From B75-G9 sp964564905 (GTDB lineage: Archaea; Hadarchaeota; Hadarchaeia; Hadarchaeales; Hadarchaeaceae), in contig CAZMCI010000006.1 in NCBI GenBank assembly GCA_964564905.1, positions 1 through 36,426 on the forward strand: a DNA stretch of 36,426 nt, in the 5' to 3' direction. Numbering within the stretch: the first letter of the stretch is position 1; every line of letters begins with the position of its first letter. The position numbers were made by a program, and so were the translations under genes. A model generated the notes under the pieces. The model saw nothing but the letters and a program-made list of their open reading frames with translations. It had not been told where the DNA came from and did no database searches. Below are positions 7,842-17,229 of this stretch, in pieces.

Positions 7842-9002
7842 TTGAAAGAAACCCCGCCCGTCAGAAAGTTCAAGTGCTCGGCGTGCAGGTATTCGGACTA
7901 CAGGATGTCAGCCCGTAGGGTGGGGGAGATCCTCCCCGGCGAGTGTCCGCGCTGCGGCAAAAGCATGGAGGTCATCGGGTCGAGAACTCCCAGGTGGCTC
8001 GGGAAACAGCTCGGGCTCGTTTCAAGGTATTTCCGCGTGGTTGATTTCATCGCTCGGGAAAATAAATTGGAGCTCGAGGTGGAGGCCAGGGATCCAAAAC
8101 GCTCATTTCGGTCTCTTCTCGCCGCGCTCAAACCGACGGGATATCTTCCAGTTATGCAAAGAGCGGATGGAGGGATCAAGCTTACCGTGGTGAAGTTCTT
8201 GAAGGCCAAGCCCAGCAATGTTGCGGTGAACGTGTTTCTTTTACTTTTGACCGTGCTGACGACATTCGCAGCCGGATATTTCTTCATGTTCGGCGATGTT
8301 TGCCGGGCGGCCCTTTTCTCGTTCGCGATAATGTTCATGCTTGGCATCCACGAAATCGGGCATAAGGTCGCAGCGTGGCGGAACGGGATCGAGTCAACTC
8401 CGCCATATTTCATTCCAGCCCCGACCTTTCTGGGAACGTTGGGTGCGGTCATAAACATCAAGAGCCCCATACCGACGAAGGAGGCGCTGGTGGAGCTTGG
8501 GGTTTCCGGTCCCCTCTTTGGATTCGCGGCCGCGGTTCCGCTCACCCTTCTGGGTCTGATTTTGTCAGCGCCGGATCCGGAGGGCCTGGCCTTTCCGGTG
8601 GTCCCCGCGATATTTGCGCTCATGCAAATCGGAGTTTTCGGTTATGTGCCCTCCGGGATGCTCCTCAATCCGCTCGCCTTTGCCGGATGGGTGGTCTTTC
8701 TTTTGACCATGCTCAACCTGATTCCGGCTGGATGGCTCGATGGGGGGCACGTGTCGAGGGGAATGATGACCCGGGAATCTCATTATGCCCTGACCCGCAT
8801 CCTGGGATTCGCCCTGTTCTTTACAGGTTTCGTCCTCCCGGAGTTTCCGCTGTGGTTTTGGGGCTTTCTCATCGTGCTTGTATTCAGAAATTACCATCCA
8901 GGGGCTCTGGATGATGTTTCCGAACTATCGCGGCGTCACAGGATACTGGCGGCAGCGACATTTGGGATATTCCTGCTCTGCCTTCCCGTGCCGGTGGGTT
9001 AG
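7842..9002 (+). CDS. Site-2 protease (M50) family membrane metalloprotease with N-terminal zinc ribbon
   Basis: Predicted intramembrane zinc protease. An N-terminal ribbon (CSAC near residues 12-15, CPRC near 35-38) precedes a soluble alpha/beta stretch to about 125. Several membrane segments then carry HEIGH near residue 169-173 (two His ligands and the catalytic Glu) and NLIPAGWLDGGH near 290-301 (the Asp ligand). Length is 386 residues. TTG 7842 is chosen because GGTGAGGA lies directly ahead of it. Family members cut membrane-bound regulators or process surface proteins; no substrate can be named here. The zinc ribbon fused in front is uncommon and could bind a partner or nucleic acid (inference). 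Confidence 0.9.
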   Translation: MKETPPVRKFKCSACRYSDYRMSARRVGEILPGECPRCGKSMEVIGSRTPRWLGKQLGLVSRYFRVVDFIARENKLELEVEARDPKRSFRSLLAALKPTGYLPVMQRADGGIKLTVVKFLKAKPSNVAVNVFLLLLTVLTTFAAGYFFMFGDVCRAALFSFAIMFMLGIHEIGHKVAAWRNGIESTPPYFIPAPTFLGTLGAVINIKSPIPTKEALVELGVSGPLFGFAAAVPLTLLGLILSAPDPEGLAFPVVPAIFALMQIGVFGYVPSGMLLNPLAFAGWVVFLLTMLNLIPAGWLDGGHVSRGMMTRESHYALTRILGFALFFTGFVLPEFPLWFWGFLIVLVFRNYHPGALDDVSELSRRHRILAAATFGIFLLCLPVPVG

Positions 9003-9043
9003 GAAAATTGTAAATACGCCACTAGGAAAAATTTGGTGGTTTG

Positions 9044-9640
9044 ATGAGGGGAAAAGGGAAGTTTGTCTCAATAGAGGGCCAGGACGGGTGCGGGAAGACC
9101 ACTCACGCCAGGTTGCTGGCTAGGTGGTTGCGTTCCGAGGGGTTTGAGGTCGTCCTCACGGATGAGCCGACGAATGGGGTGTTCGGAAAACTCGTCAAGA
9201 AAGTGCTGAGAGGTCAACTGAAGCTGCCCATGACCGCTGAAGCGCTTCTTTTCGCCGCGGACAGGGTTCAGCACGTCAGGGACCTCATCCTGCCGTCGGT
9301 AAATGCCGGCAAAATCGTCGTGAGCGAACGTTACGTGTATTCTTCCATGGCTTACCAGTCTGCCCGCGGGCTTCCGGTCCGGTGGATAAAGCGAATAAAC
9401 AGATACGCGCCGAAACCGGACCTGACGATCCTGATCGACGTTCCGACCGAAGTTTCCTCCGCCAGGATCGGCTCACGAAGGTTGGACGAGTTCGAGAGGG
9501 ATCTAGGGCTTCAGGAGCGGGTGCGGCGGGCCTACCTGCGCATAGCACGGTGCGAGGGTTTGAAGGTCGTCAACGGGGCACGTTCCCGCGGGGAGGTCCA
9601 GGCGGAGATCAGAGAGCTTGTCAGGAGGCATGTCCTTTAA
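9044..9640 (+). CDS. tmk: Thymidylate kinase
   Basis: Phosphorylates dTMP to dTDP. The P-loop is EGQDGCGKTT near residues 9-18 and the dTMP-binding DRVQH lies near 73-77. SERYVYSSMAYQ near 96-107 holds the Arg-Tyr of the substrate pocket. A LID-like segment with Arg residues follows DVPTEVSSARIGSRR. Length is 198 residues. ATG 9044 is preferred to TTG 9041 because GGTGGT ends three bases before it. An AT-rich run (TTGTAAATACG, about 9008-9018) could be its own TATA element, overlapping the very end of the protease region. The gene converges with the HD gene, eight bases apart. Confidence 0.93.
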   Translation: MRGKGKFVSIEGQDGCGKTTHARLLARWLRSEGFEVVLTDEPTNGVFGKLVKKVLRGQLKLPMTAEALLFAADRVQHVRDLILPSVNAGKIVVSERYVYSSMAYQSARGLPVRWIKRINRYAPKPDLTILIDVPTEVSSARIGSRRLDEFERDLGLQERVRRAYLRIARCEGLKVVNGARSRGEVQAEIRELVRRHVL

Positions 9641-9648
9641 GGGATGAC

Positions 9649-10953
9649 TCACATGCTTATCTGGGCCGCAAAAGGAAGGGTTTTGAAAATTTTTGATGCG
9701 GCCCGCTCGACCCTGGCTCGATATCTCGGCAGCGTGTACACGCGGACCACATCGATGTAACCCTTGAGCACGTTAATCAGACGAGAATGCTGTGAAAGTT
9801 TGATCGCTTCCTTTTTTCCCTTTTCGGTTAACCTGAAGACGGGTACCTCCATCGGGTCGATCTCCCGCGGGTAGTACGGGATGGAGTCGAGCGTCGGCAC
9901 ATCCACGACGACCTCGTCGGGGTCAACGCCGGCGAGTTTTGCTATCTCCACCTCTTTTTGGTGGCGCACCCTCCTATCGCCGAGCAATTTCGCAACGTAG
10001 GGATCGTGGATGTGCACATCCCGCTGGTAGGCCGGTTTTGGAAGCTTTCTCGAATCCAGCCTTTCCATCGTCAACTTGGCCCTCACTGCGAGGTGCCGCT
10101 CCTCTCCGACAAAATCCCTCGGGTCGAGCTCCCGAAGCTTGGTTATCACGTAACCGTCGTCCAGCTTTAGAAACTCGTCCACATCCTTGAAGGTGGTCAG
10201 CCCGATCAATTCGTGGGCGCAGCTCATGGCCGAGTGCAAAAGGGTCTCCGCGGCTCGAACCGCGTGATGATAATAGACGGCGAGGAACATCTCGTATCTG
10301 GCGATCATGAAAGCCTCGAGGGCGTAAAGCGCTTTCAGGTCCACGGCCACATCTCCCCTGTGCGTATCCATCGCTTGGATCAGACGATTTATGTCGATGC
10401 GGCCGTACTCCACGCCCGTGAAGTACGAGTCCCGAACCAAGAAATCAAGCTTGTCGGCGTCCACCTGGCTTGCTATTATCTGGTGGAGGTAACGTTTCCT
10501 TCTAGAGCCCTTCCCGAAGGCGAGTTCCGCCACCTCCCCCGGCTCGAAACCGCACTCTTTGAGCGTGTCCGCGAGCTGGCTTCGTTTCACCACCTCCTCG
10601 CCCATACGTTCGTGGTTTAGTCTCCGATACTTCATGAGTATCTCCTCGTACGAGTGGGAGAACGGTCCGTGCCCTATGTCGTGGAGAAGCCCCGCCAGGC
10701 GGATGAGCTGCCACTCGTCATCGGAGATCTCAACGCTCCGTTTCAGCGCCTCCGCCATCTGCCCGGCGACATGCATCGTGCCCACTCCGTGGGAGAAGCG
10801 GGTGTGGTCGGCGCCAGGATAAACCACGTATGCGACCGAGAGCTGCTTGATCCCCCGGAGGCGCTGGACAGGCCAGGTATCGATAACACGTTTCTCGATA
10901 TCGGTCATTCCCACGTATCCGTGGACGGGGTCCCTGATGTATTTGACGAACAT
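9649..10953 (-). CDS. HD-domain phosphohydrolase (dGTPase / SAMHD1-like)
   Basis: Predicted metal-dependent phosphohydrolase of the family that includes dNTP triphosphohydrolases and SAMHD1. Key metal ligands are visible: FSHGVGTMHVA near 53-63, LLHDIGHGPFSHSYE near 89-103 (His91-Asp92 as the HD pair) and VDADKLDFLVRDSYFTG near 164-180. The N-terminus RDPVHGYVGMT is typical of this subfamily. Length is 434 residues. The adjacent thymidylate kinase suggests dNTP balance, although these proteins can also act on nucleic acids; the substrate is not shown. A strong TATA element lies about 55 bases upstream of ATG 10953. Confidence 0.9.
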   Translation of the reverse strand: MFVKYIRDPVHGYVGMTDIEKRVIDTWPVQRLRGIKQLSVAYVVYPGADHTRFSHGVGTMHVAGQMAEALKRSVEISDDEWQLIRLAGLLHDIGHGPFSHSYEEILMKYRRLNHERMGEEVVKRSQLADTLKECGFEPGEVAELAFGKGSRRKRYLHQIIASQVDADKLDFLVRDSYFTGVEYGRIDINRLIQAMDTHRGDVAVDLKALYALEAFMIARYEMFLAVYYHHAVRAAETLLHSAMSCAHELIGLTTFKDVDEFLKLDDGYVITKLRELDPRDFVGEERHLAVRAKLTMERLDSRKLPKPAYQRDVHIHDPYVAKLLGDRRVRHQKEVEIAKLAGVDPDEVVVDVPTLDSIPYYPREIDPMEVPVFRLTEKGKKEAIKLSQHSRLINVLKGYIDVVRVYTLPRYRARVERAASKIFKTLPFAAQISM

Positions 10954-11004
10954 CGTTGTGAACTTGGCGGCCGGGCTTAATAATTGGAACGGTGCGCTGG
11001 GCCT

Positions 11005-11018
11005 TAAATTTATAAAGC
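11005..11018 (-). promoter_or_regulatory. TATA-box promoter of the HD phosphohydrolase gene
   Basis: On the minus strand the run CTTTATAAATTTAAG lies about 52-65 bases before ATG 10953. A start some 25 bases downstream gives a leader of roughly 30 bases. It is one of the clearest TATA matches in the window. Confidence 0.65.
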
Positions 11019-11106
11019 CACCTCAAGAAGTCCACTGTTTTCAGACGGTGGGCGAAATTGGGGTCGAATGCTTTCAGCAACCTCTCTCCGAAAGCGATAT
11101 AACAAC

Positions 11107-11462
11107 CAGGATCAATTTTTAGGCGGCGAAATCCGAACGAGCCCCGGGCTACACCTCTGGGGGAGGGTCTCGACTGGAACCCCTGGTCAACCCGTGATGG
11201 AGCCCTCGAGCGCACGTGAGACAAAAGTCGTTCCGCTGGGCTCCTGTGGAGAAAAGGGGGTCGAAGTGGCTTGCGTCGAGAGCGCGCAACCTCGCAAGCT
11301 TCCGGTAGCGTGAAGCGAACCTGCGCCTCGGTGATGAGCGTAGCACATCGGAAAGGTGAAAGCCCGAATTCATCCGGGAAGGGAGGTCACCTCGGACTGG
11401 GGATCCTGAGAAAACGCCCCGCCAATTCCCCCGCCTTGAGGCGGAGACTTCCCGGTGATAAA
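11107..11462 (+). other. Gene-free stretch, probable decayed right end of an IS605/IS1341-type TnpB element
   Basis: No intact gene lies between 10954 and 11503. The part from 11107 is GC-rich. One frame reads a tail (TPGQPVMEPSSARETKVV, around 11180-11233) resembling the Pro-rich C-terminal tails of TnpB proteins, for example the GGPVNG stretch of the intact TnpB at 28388. It ends in a hairpin, CCGCC-TTGA-GGCGG at 11431-11444, flanked by CCCC and GAG, like the right-end guide-RNA hairpin of such elements. No catalytic motif or zinc finger survives. An unrelated structured RNA is the main alternative; I looked for RNase P and SRP RNA core motifs and did not find them. Confidence 0.38.
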
Positions 11463-11466
11463 AAGA
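11456..11466 (+). promoter_or_regulatory. Possible TATA promoter of the surface protein gene
   Basis: GTGATAAAAAG lies 38-48 bases upstream of ATG 11504 and directly follows the relic hairpin. Spacing fits an archaeal TATA element with a leader of about 20 bases. The match is modest. Confidence 0.4.
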
Positions 11467-11503
11467 AGCGACCGAGGAAAGAGCGCAGGGGGTTCGTGGT
11501 AGG

Positions 11504-14500
11504 ATGAAGGAAAAACGTATGCCGGGTGTGCATAAGATACCGAAAACCTTGGTAGGTTTAGCACTCATCATAGTCATAGTCTTGGCCGGCACCCTCTCCC
11601 TCTGGATCGGGCCGAGCATTCCGACTGCACCCCTTTCCAGGTCCACATTGCCAGCCGACGCCGATTTCGATGGGATTCAAAGTGATGAGGAGATCCATTA
11701 TGGACTCAACCCGTTGATAGTCGATTCCGATTCCGATACAATTCCCGATAACACCGAGCGTTATTGGTATTTGGATTCCGATCAGGATGGTTCCATAAAC
11801 GCCCTTGATGCCGATTCCGATTCTGACGGGTTACTGGACAACGAGGAGGATGTGAACGGAGATGGGGTGCTGGATCCCGATGAAACGGATCCCTGCGATC
11901 CCGATACGGATAATGATGGGCTTACAGACGGGGAAGAGGTCAGGTGGGGAACTGATCCGCTCGATCCGGACTCCGATGGGGACGGCGTGGCGGACGGCGA
12001 AGAGACGGCTTGGAATTCTGACCTTGATAATGACGGCTTGATCAATGCACTCGATCGAGATTCTGATGATGATGGGGTTGACGATGGGGACGAAATCGAA
12101 CGGGGGACCGATCCCACACTTCCGGATACAGATCAAGATGGGGTTGGGGATGGGTTGGAGGTGGTACTGGGACTGGACCCTCTTGACCGGGACACCGATC
12201 ACGACGGCCTGCCCGACGGTTCTGAGGCCGCTGTTGGGGCCGAGTGGATGGAGGCCGAGAATCTGGGTCCCGTGGATCGGGTTCAAGCCGATGTAAACGC
12301 AAGCGGGGGAAAAGCTATAAGCGCGGATTCATCGGGCGAAATTCTGAACCTCTCCCTGACCGAGGAACCCGGAAAATATCGGGTTTATGTCAGGGCGAAA
12401 TGCACGGCATCCGCTTCGGGCAATCCCACGTTGGGGATCGATGTAGAAAACCACGTGAACTCCACGCACGCGTTGAGGTTTTTCACCCAGCAGGAAATCT
12501 CGAATCCCAAGCTGCCCGCAAATCTTCCCTCCGCGTACCTTCCCTTGATTTTCTCTTTCACGGCCGAAACGCAACCCTCAACTCCAAGCAACATTTACTC
12601 CTGGTACTCGACGCCCGAATTTGAAATAGAGGAAAACTCGGCTCTCGGGTTGAGAATTCACACCTCGGTCGGCGAGAGCGTGGTCGTAGATCGCTTACTG
12701 GTTCTCAAGACCAACAACGCGTACAGGCTTCCAGCTGATCCCCTTAACCCGGACACGGATGGAGACGGAATTTTGGATGGAAGTGAGGCTTCCCGGAGTG
12801 CGTGGTGGTACGAGGCAGAAGATTTTGCACATGCAGGCCAGGAGATCGAAACGAATTCGGCGGCGAGCAACGGCAAAGAAGTGGTCAGAAAGACCACGAG
12901 CGCACTCCTTTGCACGTTTTCCGACAACACCCAGTTTCCGGCTGGTAATTACCAGGTCTACGTCAGAGCCGGAAGGACCCTCACCTCCTCCTCGGATCTC
13001 GGGCTAAAACTTACGGTTTCGGCTGGCAGCTCTCAAGTGGCTCTGCTGTACGTGGGGCTGACGGACCTCTACGAATGGAATCTGGCCACCTCGGGCAGTA
13101 ACTCGGTTTTCACCCTTTCTGAAAACAGCACCCTGGAGATAAAAATCGAGCAAACCTCGAACGGCGCGGGTGAGGTAGCCTATATCGACAAGCTCCTCAT
13201 CGTGAAGCTGGGCACCGACGAAACGGGATTCACGCCCCGGGAGAGCGTGGAGTTTTATCACGAAGAGCTCCAACTCCCGGAGGAGAACATTCTCTATACC
13301 GAAAATGTGACGGTTTACTGGTATTTCGATAACGCCGGAAATTACATGATGTTTAAAGAGCATCAGCCCGAGCTCGACGATGAAAACCACATTGAATATT
13401 GGGAGCCCTATCCCAAACCTGCGCGTACGGTAACGATTAACGTTCCTAGGTTGCTTCTCGACCCCCTTGATCCGGACACGGATCACGACGGCTATCGACC
13501 CGCTGACGGAGCGCTGCGGGGATCAGCGGGTCACCTCACGGATGGCAAAGAATTTGAAATCGGGACAAATCCGTTCGATCTTGACACCGATGGGGATGGG
13601 GTTCCGGATAACATAGATTTCAATCCTGTGACCGATGACAGCGACAGCGACGGTTTACTGGACGGACAGGAGGATACCGTCGAGCCATTTGGTTTGCAGG
13701 ATACTCCGGACGATGGGGACTACCTGGAGTTCTTGGACGATGATACGGACGAGGATGGGATTTTGGACGGAAATGAGGATGCTGACCTCGATGGGAGGAG
13801 AGGCCTCCAGGAAACGGACCCCAGAGATCCGGACACCGACGACGATGGACTAACCGATGGGGTTGAGATCGGCTTGTCCACCCCGCAGGGAGAAAATACG
13901 GTGAACTGGACAGGCGACGCGGATCCGTCGACCACCACCGACCCGCTCGATCCCGATACCGATGGGGATGGGTTGAAGGACGGAGAGGAGGACTCTAACC
14001 ACAACGGGAAAGTCGACCCGGGGGAAACGGATCCCAACGATCCCGACACGGATGGGGATGGTCTGGAAGATGGAGATGATCCACAACCCCTGACTCCCAA
14101 CCATCCAGACCTGGTGGTCTATGGGGATGAGATAAGCTTCAGCCCGCCCGATATCACCGTCTTCACAGAAAGCTGTGTGACCATACGTGCATGGGTTCAC
14201 AACGAGGGTTACAAGGGGTTCTCCGGCAAGTTGGTGTGCGTCGCGTTCTACGATGGAAATCCGGAGGACGGGGGAGAGGTTATCGCTTATGATGTGCTGT
14301 CCTCGCTTGGTCCCGGGGAAACCGAGCCTGTTGTCACTTATTTCATTCCAAGCATCGAAGCCATTCAATTTCCGTGGTACAGGGAGGGGGGACCTCATGA
14401 AATTTACGTGAAGATCCTCACAAACCCTGACGAATCCATGCCCACCTGGGCGGCTCAGGCTCAGACCCTTCTGGAGGAGAATTACACAAATAATGTTGCT

Positions 14501-17152
14501 CACGTCGAGGTGAGTGTTAAGGCCCCGCCGGTGGCAGACGCTGGCCCGGATCAGGGGGTTCAGACGTTCATCTGGACCGGGGATGAGGTTCGGTTCAACG
14601 GGAGCGCAACGGACCCCGACGGCGCGGTTGTGGCGTATGAGTGGGATTTCGATGGTGACGGGACTTACGATTGGAGTTCGAGCACGAGCGGAGTCACGAC
14701 CCACGTTTATTCCGAGCCCGGCACTTATACGGCGAGGCTCAGGGTCACCGATGATACCGGGTATACTGATGTTGATGAAGCGATGATCGTGGTGTACTCT
14801 AGCGAGCGGGACTCTGATGGAGATACTCTTCCTGATGTGTATGAGCTTTCCATTGGAACTGACCCTCACAACCCCGACTCGGACGGTGATTACATTTACG
14901 ATGACTGGGAATTTACACTGGCCCGGTACTACGGAACTTCAGCGTTGGATGACATCGACAACGACGGTTTGCCCAACGTGCTTGATCCCGATTCAGACAA
15001 CGATGGACTCAAGGACGGTGAAGAGGCATACCTCGTAGAGACAGAGGAGGATTGGGAGTGGTGGGGTTCAAATCCATTCTATTGGGATACCGATTTCGAT
15101 GGGCTGAGCGACTACGAGGAGGAATGGATGCCGCCCTGGAGTTCGATGCTGAAATCCGACACGGACGGAGATGGGTTGAACGATTTTCAGGAGGTGGAGA
15201 TCTATGGTACAAAACCCAGCCTTCCGGACAGCGATTACGATGGGATACCTGACGGTGTGGATCTCGCACCGCTCCTGAAGCCCACCCAACCCTCCTGGAG
15301 CGACTGGTTCCCCCCGGGCATGATCCGGTTCACCCAGAGCTACCGGGTGTACGGGATAAAAGGCTCTTCGGAGGTGTGGCATTGGGTGTGGGACACGTGG
15401 CCGGACGGTCATGAGGAGTTTTGGTACTCTACAGGGACGGAGGGAACGCGTTCGAGCCACATAAACACGGCGAAGGTCATGGAAACCGTCCAGAAATACT
15501 GGGCTGAAAGCGGCTTTGCTTCGCTCTCGGCGGCATACAAGGGCGATGCCGCGTATATCCCCGAGGCTTACTGGATGCACTGGCATGCTGACGGCTGGCA
15601 TCCTAAAGGTTACCGCATAGAGTATGATCAAGTTGGGAAATATTACGATGTCAGCTTTAAGAACACGGTGGGTCGTATGAACATAGACGCAAATTATGAC
15701 CCTTACTACTTCGCCGTGGTCCCAATCACTCTTAAGTCTGGAGCCAAACAGTCTGTTATCTGGCAGTGCAGTTTCGTCAGGTGGCACGACAGGTATTCGT
15801 TCACTGATGATGAGCACTACACCGTTCCAGCTTTTCTCTACTCACTCTACGCGGACAATGATTGGAACGAGGATTCGAACTTGGCCCTCTATCGGAACAT
15901 CGCACTCGGGACAGAGCTGGCAGACCACGCTTACCAGTTTGAGTTTAGGATCCCCGAGGTATACACAAACCACTCCAAGCTTTACCTCCATCTGATGCCG
16001 TGCTGGCTGATCCGGGATGGAGGCGAGCGGCGCAGGGAAGCAATGGATCCAAGTGGCACGTTTGTTGTCGGGGCGATCGCCAGAAAAGTTGTGGCCTCGG
16101 AAAACGAGCAGATGTTGCTGACCTACAGTTCGGCCGGAGAGCTGAGCGATTCCGTTCCGGGTATCTCAGCGTTTGTTTCGCCAGACGCTGTAAACGTTGA
16201 TGTGAACGTGGTGATAAGCAAACAGGGTGAGGAAAATTACCTGGCAGCGGTTGTCCAGCGGACGGAAAACGTGCTGAAGGCTGGAAAATTGATTCACAGC
16301 GTGATTTCCGTCGTGAACGACACGATAGAGGAAACTGGACCCCAAAAGGTTCTGAACGGGGTTGCCGGCTTCCTCGAAAAAGCATCCGGAAGGCTCAGCA
16401 AAGCGGCTGAACAAGCTGAACAGGCGGGCCGCACAAAACTGGCCCAGTACTTCAGGAAGAAAGCCACGAGCCTTTCCGAGCGGGCCGGGGAGTACAGAAA
16501 GGGCAATGCCGGAAAGTATGGAAAGGTGTCGAAGGCGCTGGGTTTGGCGTCGATAGGAATGATTGTGGTCGATGATGGATCAAAGGCAGCTCTTGTCTAC
16601 CAGGAGGGTGACCAAATCAAGTTCACCCTCTATGTGGTGAAAGCCGGGGTGGGTGTGGTAAAGGAAGCGGCCGCGATGAGCAAGGGGGCGGTTCTTGCCA
16701 GTAAGTACGGGAGCTTGAAGGCCCTAGGAAGCGCCAGGGGACAGGCGGCACTTTCAATCGCGATAGGTGCGGTGGAAGCCGGAATTCACATTTACGATTC
16801 CACCCAAACCGATGACGAAATAGTAAAACTGAGCTGCTATGAGGGGGCGTCTGCGGCGGTCATAGATGCCGTTATCGGTGCCATCCCATTGTACGGGCAG
16901 GTCGTGGAGACGACGTGGGCGGTGACGGTTACGATCGCGCAGCTCATAGCTCCGATGGATGAAGAGTGGAAGCAGGAAGTCTGTAGTTCCCCCGGATCTG
17001 CGATCACCTTTACCGTGGAATACTTTTTCACGACCACGATTCCATCCGGGATGGCTGAAGAGGCATATAATTATGCAGCGCAGGGTGTGTGCGGGTATGT
17101 GAATGCGCTGAACTCGATGGGGACACCGGCGATATTCATACAGCCGGGCTGA
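11504..17152 (+). CDS. Giant secreted or membrane-anchored surface protein with calcium-binding DxDxDG repeats, CARDB and PKD domains
   Basis: An 1882-residue protein. A hydrophobic segment at about 16-36 acts as signal or anchor. Blocks of thrombospondin type-3-like repeats (DPDTDGDGLxDGxE) occupy about 51-243, 403-430, 656-862 and 1100-1256 and should bind many calcium ions. Two beta-sandwich domains starting WMEAENL (about 246) and WWYEAEDF (about 434) resemble CBM6-like sugar-binding domains. A CARDB-like domain follows at about 866-1000 and a PKD domain (PPVADAGPDQ, YEWDFDGDG) at about 1007-1098. Residues 1260-1585 form an unrecognised Trp/Tyr-rich globular region. From about 1585 to the end the protein is helical and Ala/Gly-rich with hydrophobic hairpins. 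No sortase-like or PGF-type anchor is seen. ATG 11504 follows GTGGTAGG. Adhesion or cell-cell contact is likely; the job is not known. Confidence 0.85.
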   Translation: MKEKRMPGVHKIPKTLVGLALIIVIVLAGTLSLWIGPSIPTAPLSRSTLPADADFDGIQSDEEIHYGLNPLIVDSDSDTIPDNTERYWYLDSDQDGSINALDADSDSDGLLDNEEDVNGDGVLDPDETDPCDPDTDNDGLTDGEEVRWGTDPLDPDSDGDGVADGEETAWNSDLDNDGLINALDRDSDDDGVDDGDEIERGTDPTLPDTDQDGVGDGLEVVLGLDPLDRDTDHDGLPDGSEAAVGAEWMEAENLGPVDRVQADVNASGGKAISADSSGEILNLSLTEEPGKYRVYVRAKCTASASGNPTLGIDVENHVNSTHALRFFTQQEISNPKLPANLPSAYLPLIFSFTAETQPSTPSNIYSWYSTPEFEIEENSALGLRIHTSVGESVVVDRLLVLKTNNAYRLPADPLNPDTDGDGILDGSEASRSAWWYEAEDFAHAGQEIETNSAASNGKEVVRKTTSALLCTFSDNTQFPAGNYQVYVRAGRTLTSSSDLGLKLTVSAGSSQVALLYVGLTDLYEWNLATSGSNSVFTLSENSTLEIKIEQTSNGAGEVAYIDKLLIVKLGTDETGFTPRESVEFYHEELQLPEENILYTENVTVYWYFDNAGNYMMFKEHQPELDDENHIEYWEPYPKPARTVTINVPRLLLDPLDPDTDHDGYRPADGALRGSAGHLTDGKEFEIGTNPFDLDTDGDGVPDNIDFNPVTDDSDSDGLLDGQEDTVEPFGLQDTPDDGDYLEFLDDDTDEDGILDGNEDADLDGRRGLQETDPRDPDTDDDGLTDGVEIGLSTPQGENTVNWTGDADPSTTTDPLDPDTDGDGLKDGEEDSNHNGKVDPGETDPNDPDTDGDGLEDGDDPQPLTPNHPDLVVYGDEISFSPPDITVFTESCVTIRAWVHNEGYKGFSGKLVCVAFYDGNPEDGGEVIAYDVLSSLGPGETEPVVTYFIPSIEAIQFPWYREGGPHEIYVKILTNPDESMPTWAAQAQTLLEENYTNNVAHVEVSVKAPPVADAGPDQGVQTFIWTGDEVRFNGSATDPDGAVVAYEWDFDGDGTYDWSSSTSGVTTHVYSEPGTYTARLRVTDDTGYTDVDEAMIVVYSSERDSDGDTLPDVYELSIGTDPHNPDSDGDYIYDDWEFTLARYYGTSALDDIDNDGLPNVLDPDSDNDGLKDGEEAYLVETEEDWEWWGSNPFYWDTDFDGLSDYEEEWMPPWSSMLKSDTDGDGLNDFQEVEIYGTKPSLPDSDYDGIPDGVDLAPLLKPTQPSWSDWFPPGMIRFTQSYRVYGIKGSSEVWHWVWDTWPDGHEEFWYSTGTEGTRSSHINTAKVMETVQKYWAESGFASLSAAYKGDAAYIPEAYWMHWHADGWHPKGYRIEYDQVGKYYDVSFKNTVGRMNIDANYDPYYFAVVPITLKSGAKQSVIWQCSFVRWHDRYSFTDDEHYTVPAFLYSLYADNDWNEDSNLALYRNIALGTELADHAYQFEFRIPEVYTNHSKLYLHLMPCWLIRDGGERRREAMDPSGTFVVGAIARKVVASENEQMLLTYSSAGELSDSVPGISAFVSPDAVNVDVNVVISKQGEENYLAAVVQRTENVLKAGKLIHSVISVVNDTIEETGPQKVLNGVAGFLEKASGRLSKAAEQAEQAGRTKLAQYFRKKATSLSERAGEYRKGNAGKYGKVSKALGLASIGMIVVDDGSKAALVYQEGDQIKFTLYVVKAGVGVVKEAAAMSKGAVLASKYGSLKALGSARGQAALSIAIGAVEAGIHIYDSTQTDDEIVKLSCYEGASAAVIDAVIGAIPLYGQVVETTWAVTVTIAQLIAPMDEEWKQEVCSSPGSAITFTVEYFFTTTIPSGMAEEAYNYAAQGVCGYVNALNSMGTPAIFIQPG

Positions 17153-17154
17153 GG

Positions 17155-17169
17155 CGAAAAACTTTTTCG
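17155..17169 (+). terminator. Possible T-rich transcription terminator
   Basis: CGAAAAA-C-TTTTTCG, a perfect short inverted repeat ending in five T residues, starts three bases after the stop of the surface protein gene. Archaeal transcription ends on such T-tracts. The stem itself has too tight a loop to be a classic hairpin, so the T-run is the main evidence. Confidence 0.4.
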
Positions 17170-17229
17170 AAGGCGTGGGAGTTAGGTTCTTAAACGCAGG
17201 GCAGGGCCATAAACGTATGGCCGATATCG

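Noticed and set aside
11107..11462. RNase P RNA, SRP RNA or tRNA
   Set aside because: Conserved cores (GAGGAAAGTC-like and ACAGAAA for RNase P, GGAAGG-AGCA helix 8 for SRP, GGTTCGA T-loop for tRNA) were not found.
11655..14090. Regular repeats that could be taken for a CRISPR array or tandem DNA repeat
   Set aside because: They are in-frame codons for DxDxDG calcium-binding repeats with variable spacing and no unique spacers.
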